A stretch of DNA of 20,444 bases from Pseudorhodobacter antarcticus (GCA_945861995.1 CAMAWZ010000006.1:1-20444), one strand, 5' to 3'; shown: positions 1 to 6,876, counted from the stretch's first letter. Numbers and translations: made by a program. The notes: generated by a model not told the origin, from the sequence alone.

Positions 1-666
1 CAGGATAACCTTATATTCAGGCAACCCCTTGGCCCGCGCGGTGCGGATATGGTTCGATGTCAGCACCTCAAGCATGGAAGACCGCATGATCCGCGCGATG
101 GATGCCATATAGGATGTAGCCAGCGCGATCACGGGCATGATGACATAGGGCCAAGCGCCGCCTTCCCACCCGCCGCCTGGCAGCCAGCCCAGCCAAAGGG
201 TAAAGACCAGCACCAAAATCGGGGCCAGCACAAAATTGGGCAAAACCTGTGCGCCAATCGCCACCCCCACGGCCAGATAATCGGCCCACGAGTTTTGATA
301 AACCGCCGCCGCAACGCCAAGGCTGATCCCCACGGCAACCGCCAGCACAAAGCCAATCGCACCGTAGGTCAGCGTTACGGGAAAGCCCTGCGCGATAATT
401 TCATTCACGGTGCGGTCTTTGTAGATAAAAGACGGCCCAAAATCGAAATGCGCGACCACGCCCCAAACATAAGACAGCATTTGCCGCCAAAGCGGTTGAT
501 CCAACCCATACTTGGCATTCAGGTTTGCCAAAACCTCTGGAGGCAAAGCCTTTTCTTGCGTGAACGGCCCACCTGGTGCGGCATGCATCAGCAGAAAAGA
601 CAGAATGATTAAGATCAGCAGCGTTGGGATGGCAATCATCACTCGCTTGAAGATAAAGGTCAGCAT
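1..666 (-). CDS. oppB: Oligopeptide ABC transporter permease, OppB-type (partial, 3' end outside window)
   Basis: Reading the minus strand from ATG at 666 gives 222 open codons running off the window edge. The protein begins MLTFIFKRVMIAIPTLLILI, giving a first membrane helix at about residues 9-29. A periplasmic stretch follows, with the typical OppB/DppB sequence around HAAPGGPF and later YGLDQPLWRQ. A binding-protein-dependent permease domain with several hydrophobic segments comes next. The last residues (SSMLEVLTSNHIRTARAKGLPE) form the EAA-like cytoplasmic loop that contacts the ATPase subunits. OppB pairs with OppC to form the inner-membrane channel for peptides delivered by the binding protein. 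The gene lies 63 nt downstream of oppA on the same strand, so the rest of an opp operon is expected beyond the left edge. Whether the substrate is an oligopeptide, a murein peptide or another solute cannot be told from the sequence. Confidence 0.93.
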   Translation of the reverse strand, partial: MLTFIFKRVMIAIPTLLILIILSFLLMHAAPGGPFTQEKALPPEVLANLNAKYGLDQPLWRQMLSYVWGVVAHFDFGPSFIYKDRTVNEIIAQGFPVTLTYGAIGFVLAVAVGISLGVAAAVYQNSWADYLAVGVAIGAQVLPNFVLAPILVLVFTLWLGWLPGGGWEGGAWPYVIMPVIALATSYMASIARIMRSSMLEVLTSNHIRTARAKGLPEYKVIL

Positions 667-687
667 CGCCTGCCCCCAATAAAATGC

Positions 688-719
688 GCCAAGGCCATCC
701 CCGCAGGGCTGGCCTTGGC
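688..719 (-). promoter_or_regulatory. Stem-loop between oppA and oppB (likely mRNA stabiliser or attenuator)
   Basis: A perfect 10-bp inverted repeat (GCCAAGGCCA at 688-697, TGGCCTTGGC at 710-719) sits in the 63-nt gap between the oppA stop and the oppB start. The 12-nt loop can pair a little further (CCC with GGG). Read on the minus strand, the stem is followed by GCATTTTATT, which is T-rich but not a clean T-tract. In ABC importer operons a hairpin right after the binding-protein gene commonly raises binding-protein mRNA over permease mRNA. That role is inferred here. Confidence 0.6.
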
Positions 720-729
720 AAGGGGTTGG

Positions 730-2349
730 TTACTGCTTCACGCGATACAGGTCTTTGGCGTACCAAGACTGCATCACGTTGTTTTCAGGCAGGCCTTTGA
801 TATCGGGCTTGATCATGTCCACTTTGGCATAGTGGTAGATCGGGATCATCGGCATATCGGCCGCAAGCAAACCCTCGGCGGCGGTGTAGTTCGGGTTTGG
901 ATCGTCCATCGTTTTTGCGTCTTTCAGCAGCGTGTCATATTCGGCGTTGCTGTATTTGCCATTGTTGTTGCCCGAATAGGACGCAAACAGATCAAGGAAG
1001 GTCGAGGCTTCGTTATAATCGGCGCACCACGCATAGCGGGCCATTTCAAAATCGCCCGCCGTCATCTTGTCGGTGTGCACTTTCCATTCGTAATTGTTGG
1101 GGGTCAATTCGACGCCCAGCTTTTGCTTCCACAACTGTTGCACGGCCACGGCGATTTTCTGGTGCGCTTCGGACGTGTTATAGTTCAGCGTGATTTTCAG
1201 CGGGTTGTCTGGGCCAAAGCCCGCCTCTGCCAGCAAGGCCACAGCCTTGGCGTCACGTTCGTCCTGTGTCCAGCCTGCATAATCGATGGTCGGCATAGTA
1301 AAGCCGTTCATCGCCCAATGCGTCCAGTTATAGGCGGGCTTTTGGCCACCTTGCAGAATGTTGTTAACGATGATGTCACGATCCAGCGCATAGGACAGCG
1401 CCTGACGCACGCGCAGGTCTTTCAGCGCTTCGTTGCCCTTACCTTCGGCAAGGTTGAAGATATAGGTATAAGAGCATGAATAAGGCGTTGAAATCGCCTC
1501 GGCGGGGAATTCTTGGCTTAGGCGCGGATACTGGCCAGCGGGCACCGTGGTGCGGTCAAGCTCGCCCGCTTGATAGCGCGTTAGGGCTGCGTTTTCATCG
1601 TTGACCGTCAGTGCGTTGACGGGTGACATGATCACATTGGCGGCATCCCAATAGGTTGGGGATTTTTCCATCACGACCTTTTCGCCAACGATATGTTCTT
1701 TTAGCAGATACGCGCCATTGCCAACCAGATTTTCAGGCTTGGTCCAATCTGCGCCCTTGGCGTCGATCGTGGGCTTATGGTTGGGGAAGGTCGAGGAATG
1801 CGTTAGCATTTTGGGGAAATAGGGCAGGGGGGCCAAGATTTTGACCTCTAGCGTGTAGTCGTCCACCGCTTTGACGCCCAGATCGGCAACAGGCTTGGTG
1901 CCTGCGATGATCTCGGATGCGTTCACAACCTGCATCAGTTCCATATACCATGCATATTCGGATGCGGTCGCAGGATCGGCCAGTCGCTGCCATGCGTAAA
2001 CGTAATCACCCGCCACAACAGGATCGCCGTTGGACCATTTGGATTCGGGGCGCAGTTTAAACGTATAGGTGGTTTTGTCATCCGACAGGGTATATTCCAG
2101 CGCGCCAGCAGGCACGAGGCCGCCATTGGTGTCTTCGGTGTACAGCCCCTCGAACAGGGACTTGATCACATCGCTGTCTTCCACAGACGAGGCAATTTGC
2201 GGATCAAGGGATTTGACCGCATCCAGCATCCAATAGTTATAGGTCTGGTTATCGGCCAATTCTTCGCCCGTTTTGGGGTGCGGCGCAGCAAAGGCCGCGC
2301 TGACCAAAGACAGTGACAGAATCGTTGAAAGCAAAAGATGTTTCTTCAT
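730..2349 (-). CDS. oppA: Periplasmic oligopeptide-binding protein, OppA/MppA-like (SBP family 5)
   Basis: The protein has 539 residues, the normal size for OppA-type binding proteins. It opens with a clear Sec signal peptide (MKKHLLLSTILSLSLVSAAFA, probable cleavage AFA|AP). No lipobox Cys is present, so the mature protein should be free in the periplasm. The family 5 signature is visible: YWMLDAVKSLDPQ near the start of the mature part, then LFEGLY, TYTFKLRPESKWSNGDPV, GDYVYAWQRLADP and, later, VRQALSYALDRDII. This wording matches the OppA/MppA branch rather than DppA. The protein captures peptides and hands them to the OppBC permease, whose first gene follows downstream. A GGGAG ribosome binding site precedes the ATG at a suitable distance, and a candidate promoter lies about 50 nt upstream. 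Confidence 0.94.
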   Translation of the reverse strand: MKKHLLLSTILSLSLVSAAFAAPHPKTGEELADNQTYNYWMLDAVKSLDPQIASSVEDSDVIKSLFEGLYTEDTNGGLVPAGALEYTLSDDKTTYTFKLRPESKWSNGDPVVAGDYVYAWQRLADPATASEYAWYMELMQVVNASEIIAGTKPVADLGVKAVDDYTLEVKILAPLPYFPKMLTHSSTFPNHKPTIDAKGADWTKPENLVGNGAYLLKEHIVGEKVVMEKSPTYWDAANVIMSPVNALTVNDENAALTRYQAGELDRTTVPAGQYPRLSQEFPAEAISTPYSCSYTYIFNLAEGKGNEALKDLRVRQALSYALDRDIIVNNILQGGQKPAYNWTHWAMNGFTMPTIDYAGWTQDERDAKAVALLAEAGFGPDNPLKITLNYNTSEAHQKIAVAVQQLWKQKLGVELTPNNYEWKVHTDKMTAGDFEMARYAWCADYNEASTFLDLFASYSGNNNGKYSNAEYDTLLKDAKTMDDPNPNYTAAEGLLAADMPMIPIYHYAKVDMIKPDIKGLPENNVMQSWYAKDLYRVKQ

Positions 2350-2788
2350 TTTGGACTCCCTGTTTTTGTGGCAGCTTTGCGCTGCTTGATCGCGTTAGCA
2401 TAGACAAAGCCCGCAACCTGACAAGATAACTTCACCACTTGACGTAACGTAAGCCAACAAGAAGTTCCCGCCTTGGCTGAATTTCCTGATTTGGCCAAAA
2501 GGTCACAAGAAAGAGCTTTGGTCAGAAAACCCGCTGCCTCGTTCGCGTCGCCAGGGCAAAAGTCGCGCCCAAAGCCAAAAATTTAACGCTGTCTTCCTGC
2601 GCGCGTCCAGCCAAAGTTCGACTTTAAAATGAGCAATTCTTCGCGCGGCCAGTTGGCATCGCAAGGTGGGCCATCTAAGCCATCCCCGCTGCGCAGCGCA
2701 TGTTTTGCGACTGCCCTTGCAGATGTTAACATATTAAGGGTGCAACCCTATATACGAACCGACTATGTGCTTGATTTCATTTGTGAAA
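2350..2788. other. Intergenic region between oppA and tRNA-Glu, no gene seen
   Basis: Apart from the candidate oppA promoter at its left end, this 439-bp stretch shows no credible gene. It contains a perfect 12-bp palindrome CGCTGCGCAGCG (2687-2698), a perfect 10-bp palindrome ATGTTAACAT (2723-2732) and a small hairpin AGGGT-GCA-ACCCT (about 2737-2749). A 6-bp inverted repeat ATTTCA/TGAAAT (2774-2789) abuts and overlaps the 3' end of the tRNA and may help end or trim its transcript. The one plus-strand ORF in the area reads through the tRNA antisense and has no credible ribosome binding site, so it is not called. Confidence 0.6.
2397..2424 (-). promoter_or_regulatory. Candidate sigma-70 promoter of oppA
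   Basis: On the minus strand TTGTCA (2424-2419) is followed after 16 nt by TATGCT (2402-2397), matching the -35 and -10 consensus at 5/6 and 4/6. It lies about 50 nt upstream of the oppA ATG in the expected orientation. A short direct repeat TTACGTTACG lies just upstream. This is pattern evidence only. Confidence 0.4.
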
Positions 2789-2863
2789 TGGCAGCCCGTA
2801 GGGGAGTCGAACCCCTCTTGCCTGGTTGAAAACCAGATGTCCTAACCGATAGACGAACGGGCC
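2789..2863 (-). tRNA. tRNA-Glu (anticodon TTC)
   Basis: The minus strand folds as a complete 75-nt cloverleaf with encoded CCA. The acceptor stem GGCCCGT pairs with ACGGGCT (one terminal G-U), followed by discriminator G. The anticodon arm has stem CTGG/CCAG with loop TTTTCAA, giving anticodon TTC. The T arm contains the GGTTCGACTCC core with AGGGG/CCCCT pairing. The D arm contains GGTTAGGAC. It lies downstream of recJ on the same strand. Confidence 0.96.
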
Positions 2864-2954
2864 ACGCTGTTTGTATGGCGTCTTTAGTGGGGCGGGCATT
2901 TGAGTGCAAGAGGAAAAATGCAGATTAGGTCTAGGATTTTTGCAAGATTTCTGC

Positions 2955-2977
2955 GGCCACGCGCGGTGGCCTTTTTT
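2955..2977 (+). terminator. Intrinsic terminator-like hairpin at the recJ 3' end
   Basis: GGCCAC (2955-2960) and GTGGCC (2966-2971) form a 6-bp GC-rich stem with loop GCGCG, followed by six T residues (2972-2977). This is a textbook intrinsic terminator for transcription on the plus strand. The recJ stop codon (TAA on the minus strand, 2978-2976) lies inside the T-tract. Read on the minus strand, the hairpin comes right after the stop but is followed by GCAGAAATCTTGC rather than a T-run, so it would be a weaker terminator for recJ itself. Confidence 0.55.
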
Positions 2978-4718
2978 AGGCGCGTGCAGCGTCTTCGATG
3001 CGCAGTTGCACGCGCGAACGCCCGCCCCAAGTGTTGACTTCGATCCGCCCTGCAAGGTGGAACCGCCCCACGCCACCTGCCAGCAGCGCGTCGCCCATCG
3101 GGGTTTGGAACGCGCCAAAGAGCACGCCTTCCAGTTTTGGCCCTAGCCCATCACCAAAGGACAGGCGCAGGTGTCCCTCGCCCATCGGCCGCGCCGCCAC
3201 GGCCATATCTGCAAAGGCAAAACGAGGGGCGGGGGCGGATGCGCCAAAGGGGCCAGCGCCGTCGATTTGCGCCACCAATTCAGGCGATACTGCGCTGGCG
3301 GCCAGTAGGGCATCAATCCGCAAATCCGTGCCTTCACCCGCGCCCGACCCTTGCCGCGCCAATAGGTCTGACAGCCGCTGCATGGCAGCGCCAAGTTGTC
3401 CGCGCGCCACAGTTAGGCCTGCGGCCATTTTATGCCCGCCCCCTTTGATCAGCAGACCTTCGGCGGCAAGGCGCTGCACGGCGGCCCCTAGATCAACGCC
3501 CGAAATTGAACGGGCCGACCCTTTTCCAATATCGCCGTCAAAACCGATCACTACAGCAGGGCGGCGCGCGGCCTCTTTCAGGCGCGCCGCGACAATGCCA
3601 ACAACGCCAGGATGCCAGCCATCGCCAGCGGCCCAAACAAGGGGCGCATTAAAGCCGCGCGCTTCGGCTTGCGCCAAGGCTTCGGCGCGCACGGCGGCCT
3701 CGATATCGCGCCGTTCGGTATTAAGAACATCCAGCCGTTCGGCCAAGGCCGCGGCCTCGGATTCGCTGGATGTGGCCAGCAACCGCGCGCCCAAATCGGC
3801 CTGCCCAATACGCCCGCCCGCGTTGATGCGCGGCCCCAGCACAAAGCCAAGGGCATAGGCACTGGGGGCTGCATCCATGCGCGCAATATCGGCAAGCGCG
3901 CGCAGGCCCACCCTTTCGCGCCGCGCCATGATCTTTAAACCTTGGCGCACAAAGGCACGGTTGAGGCCAATCAAAGGGGCGACATCGGCGACTGTGGCCA
4001 GCGCGACCAGATCTAGAAACCCCATCAGATCAGGCACTTGCACGCCTTTGGCCCGCAGTTGGCGGTTCGCTTCGACCAGAAGCAAAAACACCACCCCTGC
4101 CGCGCATAAATGGGCCAAATCGCCGCATTCATCCATGCGATTTGGGTTGACCACAGCCACTGCGGGCGGCAGCGTCTCGCCCCCCAAATGGTGATCCAGA
4201 ACCACTACATCGCAATTTGCGGCGGCAATGGGCCCGTGGGAAAGCGTGCCGCAATCCACGCAAATGATCAGATCATGGCCCGCCCCCAGTTGGGCCATCG
4301 CGGCCTCGTTTGGGCCATAACCCTCGTCGATGCGGTCGGGGATATACAGAGTTGCCTGCAGCCCAAGGGCGCGCAGATAGGTGATCAGCAGGGCGGCAGA
4401 TGACCCCCCATCCACATCATAATCGGCGAAAATGGCGATGCGCTGACCTGCGGCAATGGCGGCCAGAAACCGCGTGGCAGCCGCGCCCATGTCTTTAAGC
4501 ACTAAAGGATCGGGCAGAAGATCACGCAGGGCAGGGGCCAGAAATGCCTCTGCCTCGGTTGGGGCGACGCCGCGCTGCGCTAAGATTTGGCATAGGGCAG
4601 GCGGCAAGGCAGTGATCTGCGCCATCGCCTCGGCCAAGCGGCGCTCTTCGGGCAGCGGGCCAACCCAGCGCCGCCCCGTTAGCGATGTTTCAACATTTAG
4701 AAATGCGCGTTCGCTCAT
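2976..4718 (-). CDS. recJ: Single-stranded-DNA-specific 5'-3' exonuclease RecJ
   Basis: At 580 residues it has the usual RecJ length. The catalytic DHH-family motifs are all visible: motif I FADYDVDG (98-104), motif II VDCGT (154-158), motif III LDHH (174-177) and motif IV with D245 in ATVADVAPL. The GPRINAGGRIG block (295-305) and GWHPGVVGIVA (368-378) follow. The DHHA1 glycine motif GGGHKMAAG lies at 427-435, and an OB-like C-terminal region ends the protein. The conserved aspartates and histidines bind the metal ions for nuclease activity. RecJ degrades 5'-ended single strands in RecFOR recombination, mismatch repair and base excision repair. The ATG at 4718 matches the family start (MSERAFLNVETS). 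It lies downstream of glpX after a 148-nt gap that holds a direct repeat, so it may have its own promoter. Confidence 0.97.
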   Translation of the reverse strand: MSERAFLNVETSLTGRRWVGPLPEERRLAEAMAQITALPPALCQILAQRGVAPTEAEAFLAPALRDLLPDPLVLKDMGAAATRFLAAIAAGQRIAIFADYDVDGGSSAALLITYLRALGLQATLYIPDRIDEGYGPNEAAMAQLGAGHDLIICVDCGTLSHGPIAAANCDVVVLDHHLGGETLPPAVAVVNPNRMDECGDLAHLCAAGVVFLLLVEANRQLRAKGVQVPDLMGFLDLVALATVADVAPLIGLNRAFVRQGLKIMARRERVGLRALADIARMDAAPSAYALGFVLGPRINAGGRIGQADLGARLLATSSESEAAALAERLDVLNTERRDIEAAVRAEALAQAEARGFNAPLVWAAGDGWHPGVVGIVAARLKEAARRPAVVIGFDGDIGKGSARSISGVDLGAAVQRLAAEGLLIKGGGHKMAAGLTVARGQLGAAMQRLSDLLARQGSGAGEGTDLRIDALLAASAVSPELVAQIDGAGPFGASAPAPRFAFADMAVAARPMGEGHLRLSFGDGLGPKLEGVLFGAFQTPMGDALLAGGVGRFHLAGRIEVNTWGGRSRVQLRIEDAARA

Positions 4719-4791
4719 GCGGATGTGATGGCAGACGCGCGGGCGGTGGGCAAGCCCTGCGGCCCTGCAAATACAGGCAAAAAGGGCGCTG

Positions 4792-4832
4792 GCCTGCGTA
4801 TGTTATCCGTATTGCCTGCGTATTGTATCCGT
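4792..4832 (-). repeat. Two-copy direct repeat, 22-bp period, upstream of recJ
   Basis: On the plus strand GCCTGCGTATGTTATCCGT (4792-4810) is followed by ATT and then GCCTGCGTATTGTATCCGT (4814-4832). The 19-bp copies match at 17 positions. They lie in the 148-nt gap between the glpX stop and the recJ start. The minus-strand reading of the second copy contains ATACAAT, which resembles a -10 box, but no convincing -35 is seen at the right distance. A two-site regulator operator on one DNA face is possible (two helical turns), as is a chance local duplication. Confidence 0.6.
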
Positions 4833-4866
4833 CCCGACAACCGCCGCCCGCCTTGCAAAGGGAACT

Positions 4867-5835
4867 TTAACCGTGCAGCGGCGCACGATAGCTGACGCGG
4901 CGCACGGAACCTGTCTTGCTGCGCATCAGAATGGTTTCACATTCGACAAAGCCGTGACCCAATTTGATGCCGCGCAAAAGCGATCCTTGCGTTACCCCAG
5001 TGGCCGCAAATATCACGTCGTCGCGCACCATATCATCGCGCGTATAGATGCGGTTCAAATCGGTGATACCTGCTTTGGCGGCGCGATTGCGTTCTTCGTC
5101 GTTGCGAAACAAAAGGCGGCCAAAAATATGTCCGCCCATGCATTTTAAGGCCGACGCGGCAAGCACCCCTTCGGGCGCGCCGCCAGACCCCATGTACATA
5201 TCAATGCCGGTAACATCTGGTTCGGCACAGTGCATCACGCCAGCCACATCGCCATCTGTGATCAGGCGAATAGCGGCGCCCGTGGCGCGCACTTCGGCAA
5301 TCATGGCTTCGTGGCGGGGGCGATCAAGGATACAAACGGCGATCTCATCGGCCGCAACACCCTTGGCGCGGGCCAATGCGCGCACGCGGGCTGCGGGGGA
5401 CATATCTAGGGTGACGGTATCTGGCTCATAGGCGGGGCCAATGGCAAGTTTGTCCATATAAACATCGGGCGCGTGCAAAAGACTGCCGCGCGGGGCCATG
5501 GCAATGACAGTCAGCGCGTTGGGCATATCTTTGGCGGTCAGGGTCGTGCCTTCCAAAGGATCGAGCGCGATGTCGACGGCAGGGCCGCGGCCAGTGCCGA
5601 CCTCCTCGCCGATATACAGCATCGGGGCCTCGTCGCGCTCGCCCTCGCCAATAACAACGACGCCTGCGATATCCAGAAGGTTGAGTTGCGCGCGCATGGC
5701 GTTGACAGCGGCTTGATCGGCGGCCTTTTCGTCACCGCGCCCAATCAGCCGCGCCGACGCGATGGCGGCAGCTTCGGACACGCGGGCAAGGCCCAGCGAC
5801 AGCAAGCGGTCTTGAAATTCGGTTACATCGCCCAT
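4867..5835 (-). CDS. glpX: Class II fructose-1,6-bisphosphatase GlpX
   Basis: This enzyme removes the 1-phosphate from fructose-1,6-bisphosphate in gluconeogenesis (in some alphaproteobacteria also sedoheptulose bisphosphate). GlpX family landmarks, numbered from the chosen start, are the N-terminal helix with LGLARVSEAAAIASARLIGRGDEKAAD (15-40), GEGERDEAPM (63-72), metal-site block VDIALDPLEGTT (87-98), and GSGGAPEGVLAASALKCMGG in the middle. At 322 residues it has normal length. The open frame extends seven codons upstream to a GTG at 5856. The ATG at 5835 is preferred because AGGGG lies 8 nt before it, while the GTG has no suitable binding site. The order hom, glpX, recJ is, to my knowledge, common in Rhodobacterales. 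Here other genes intervene between hom and glpX. Confidence 0.95.
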   Translation of the reverse strand: MGDVTEFQDRLLSLGLARVSEAAAIASARLIGRGDEKAADQAAVNAMRAQLNLLDIAGVVVIGEGERDEAPMLYIGEEVGTGRGPAVDIALDPLEGTTLTAKDMPNALTVIAMAPRGSLLHAPDVYMDKLAIGPAYEPDTVTLDMSPAARVRALARAKGVAADEIAVCILDRPRHEAMIAEVRATGAAIRLITDGDVAGVMHCAEPDVTGIDMYMGSGGAPEGVLAASALKCMGGHIFGRLLFRNDEERNRAAKAGITDLNRIYTRDDMVRDDVIFAATGVTQGSLLRGIKLGHGFVECETILMRSKTGSVRRVSYRAPLHG

Positions 5836-5861
5836 TGCATTGCCCCTAAATTGCACCTCAA

Positions 5862-5878
5862 TCGCCCTTATCGGGCGA
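5862..5878 (-). promoter_or_regulatory. Short hairpin upstream of the glpX ribosome binding site
   Basis: TCGCCC (5862-5867) and GGGCGA (5873-5878) form a perfect 6-bp GC-rich stem with a 5-nt loop. It lies between the stop of the small minus-strand ORF and the glpX start. On the minus strand it is followed by TTGAGGTGCAATTT, without a proper T-run. It could be a weak terminator of the small gene or a leader hairpin of glpX. Confidence 0.3.
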
Positions 5879-5932
5879 CGTGCAAAGCGGCAATCCTGCT
5901 TGCGCTAACAACGGCGCAGAATCTTTCAGTGA

Positions 5933-6118
5933 TCAGCGCGCAGCGATTGCGGCGTATTTCGAAGGGGCTGATGGAAAGATACGGATCACTGGCGTGGGCT
6001 GCGAAGGGGCAGGTCGCGAAATACGCTTGCCAGCCCAAGGTAGCATGATTTCTTCGTCCGATGCGGCCAAAATTGCTGATTTTAACCAGCGGCGGTTGGT
6101 TTTTAACGCAATACTCAT
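5933..6118 (-). CDS. Small conserved-type hypothetical protein, 61 aa
   Basis: The ORF reads MSIALKTNRRWLKSAILAAS then DEEIMLPWAGKR, and a Pro/Ser/Ala-rich basic tail. It has one of the best ribosome binding sites in the window: AAGGAG (6130-6125), 6 nt before the ATG. Start and stop fit neatly between the plus-strand barrel gene and glpX. It has no signal peptide and no membrane segment, and it is basic (Arg/Lys at both ends). The RRWLKS...LPWAR/G pattern reminds me of a short uncharacterised Rhodobacteraceae protein family, but I cannot verify this here. It may be co-transcribed with glpX (97-nt gap, with a small hairpin). It is divergent from the barrel/S8 unit, whose own ribosome binding site begins only about 40 bp away. 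Function unknown. Confidence 0.7.
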   Translation of the reverse strand: MSIALKTNRRWLKSAILAASDEEIMLPWAGKRISRPAPSQPTPVIRIFPSAPSKYAAIAAR

Positions 6119-6166
6119 TACTCACTCCTTCTAAGTGGTACATAAACATAGTGTCTTGAGGAGATC

Positions 6167-6205
6167 ATGCGCAAAGATTGGGGCGCAAAATGGGCAGTGC
6201 TGTGA
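6167..6205 (+). CDS. Putative 12-codon leader ORF in front of the barrel gene
   Basis: GAGGAG (6158-6163) positions an ATG at 6167 that encodes MRKDWGAKWAVL and stops at TGA 6203-6205. That TGA overlaps an in-frame ATG (6205-6207) of the following gene as TGATG, a typical arrangement for translational coupling. The best ribosome binding site of the unit therefore points at this short frame rather than at the long one. Alternatives are that a single A is missing from the AAAA run at 6187-6190 (which would join the two frames), or that the ATG at 6190 (with GGGG upstream) is the real start and this ORF is accidental. Confidence 0.35.
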   Translation: MRKDWGAKWAVL

Positions 6206-6864
6206 TGGTTTTGGGCCATTTGCACGCCCCGTTTGTGGCAAGTATGGCCGCAACCTGCGTCCCCTTTGGGCGACGGCACCGTTTTGCCGTTGCCATTGGC
6301 CTATTTCTGTCGCAGGTCGCTGGCATCGCCCACGGCCAAGGCATTGGCCTATCCCAAGATGACGGAATTTGGGGCCGCAGCCGCTTGGTTGATCTGACCA
6401 ATGGCGGGCTTAATTCAGATTTGGTACGATCGACTTCGGCAGGCGCGTTTGAGCTGAGCGGCGGCCAACAAGTGGATTTGCAGCGCTGGTACTCGCCAAG
6501 TTTTCCAAACCTGTCAGCGACATTTCTGACAGAAGTTTCCCCCAATATTGGCGTGATCTGGGGCGGCGCGATAGGGGAGCGCGGCGAGAAATACACACTT
6601 GGCCCAACCGCAACGCTTGGGGTTGTTTTTAGGACATCAATTTCGCATAATTTAACCAGAGAGATGGAGATGTCGGGAATTTACGGCGGTAATCTGCGCG
6701 AAAGGGCCTGCAGGGGGGACTTTGGGGCAATTGGGGGGGTGCAGCGCGTGAATTGCCGCCTTGCTGCATCGCTGTTGTCGCCTGAAGAGACGCTCGATTA
6801 TTTGTGGAAAGAGCCTGCAAGGGCTGTCAGCGTGCTGCGTTTGATTGTGCAGTGGTCGTTCTGA
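6190..6864 (+). CDS. Probable small outer-membrane beta-barrel protein, partner of the S8 peptidase
   Basis: I do not recognise the family. From ATG 6190 the product is 224 residues. Starts at 6205 and 6244 are also possible; GGGG lies 6 nt before 6190. An N-terminal export signal is visible: basic GRRHRF, hydrophobic AVAIGLFLSQVAGIA, then HGQG as a likely cleavage area. The rest alternates polar and hydrophobic residues in Gly-rich strands (such as NIGVIWGGAIG and YTLGPTATLGVVFRTSI). The C-terminus SVLRLIVQWSF carries hydrophobic residues at -1, -3, -5, -7 and -9 with terminal Phe. That is the signature strand recognised by the BAM complex in outer-membrane barrels. About 190 mature residues would suit 8-10 strands. 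Two cysteines occur (in ERACRGDF and RVNCRL) and could form a disulfide. The S8 peptidase gene starts 12 nt downstream, so the two are almost certainly one operon. Confidence 0.7.
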   Translation: MGSAVMVLGHLHAPFVASMAATCVPFGRRHRFAVAIGLFLSQVAGIAHGQGIGLSQDDGIWGRSRLVDLTNGGLNSDLVRSTSAGAFELSGGQQVDLQRWYSPSFPNLSATFLTEVSPNIGVIWGGAIGERGEKYTLGPTATLGVVFRTSISHNLTREMEMSGIYGGNLRERACRGDFGAIGGVQRVNCRLAASLLSPEETLDYLWKEPARAVSVLRLIVQWSF

Positions 6865-6876
6865 AGGAGAGATACA

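Noticed and set aside
49..612. 187-codon plus-strand ORF at the left edge
   Set aside because: The minus strand encodes an unmistakable OppB permease that is open to the window edge.
715..1479. 254-codon plus-strand ORF opposite oppA
   Set aside because: It is rich in His/Val/Gly/Arg, mirrors oppA codons and has no domain; oppA is unambiguous on the minus strand.
2629..2829. 66-codon plus-strand ORF
   Set aside because: It runs antisense through tRNA-Glu and has no convincing ribosome binding site; the tRNA explains the sequence.
2998..3858. 286-codon ORF opposite recJ
   Set aside because: It is very rich in Arg/Pro/Ala/Ser with no recognisable domain, typical of the antisense frame of a GC-rich gene. 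RecJ motifs cover the other strand.
4867..5856. GTG at 5856 as the glpX start
   Set aside because: It has no properly spaced ribosome binding site, whereas ATG at 5835 has AGGGG 8 nt upstream and gives the family-typical N-terminus.
6167..6205. trp-type attenuator leader (two Trp codons in 12)
   Set aside because: The Trp codons are not adjacent, no terminator/antiterminator pair is seen, and the downstream genes are not biosynthetic.
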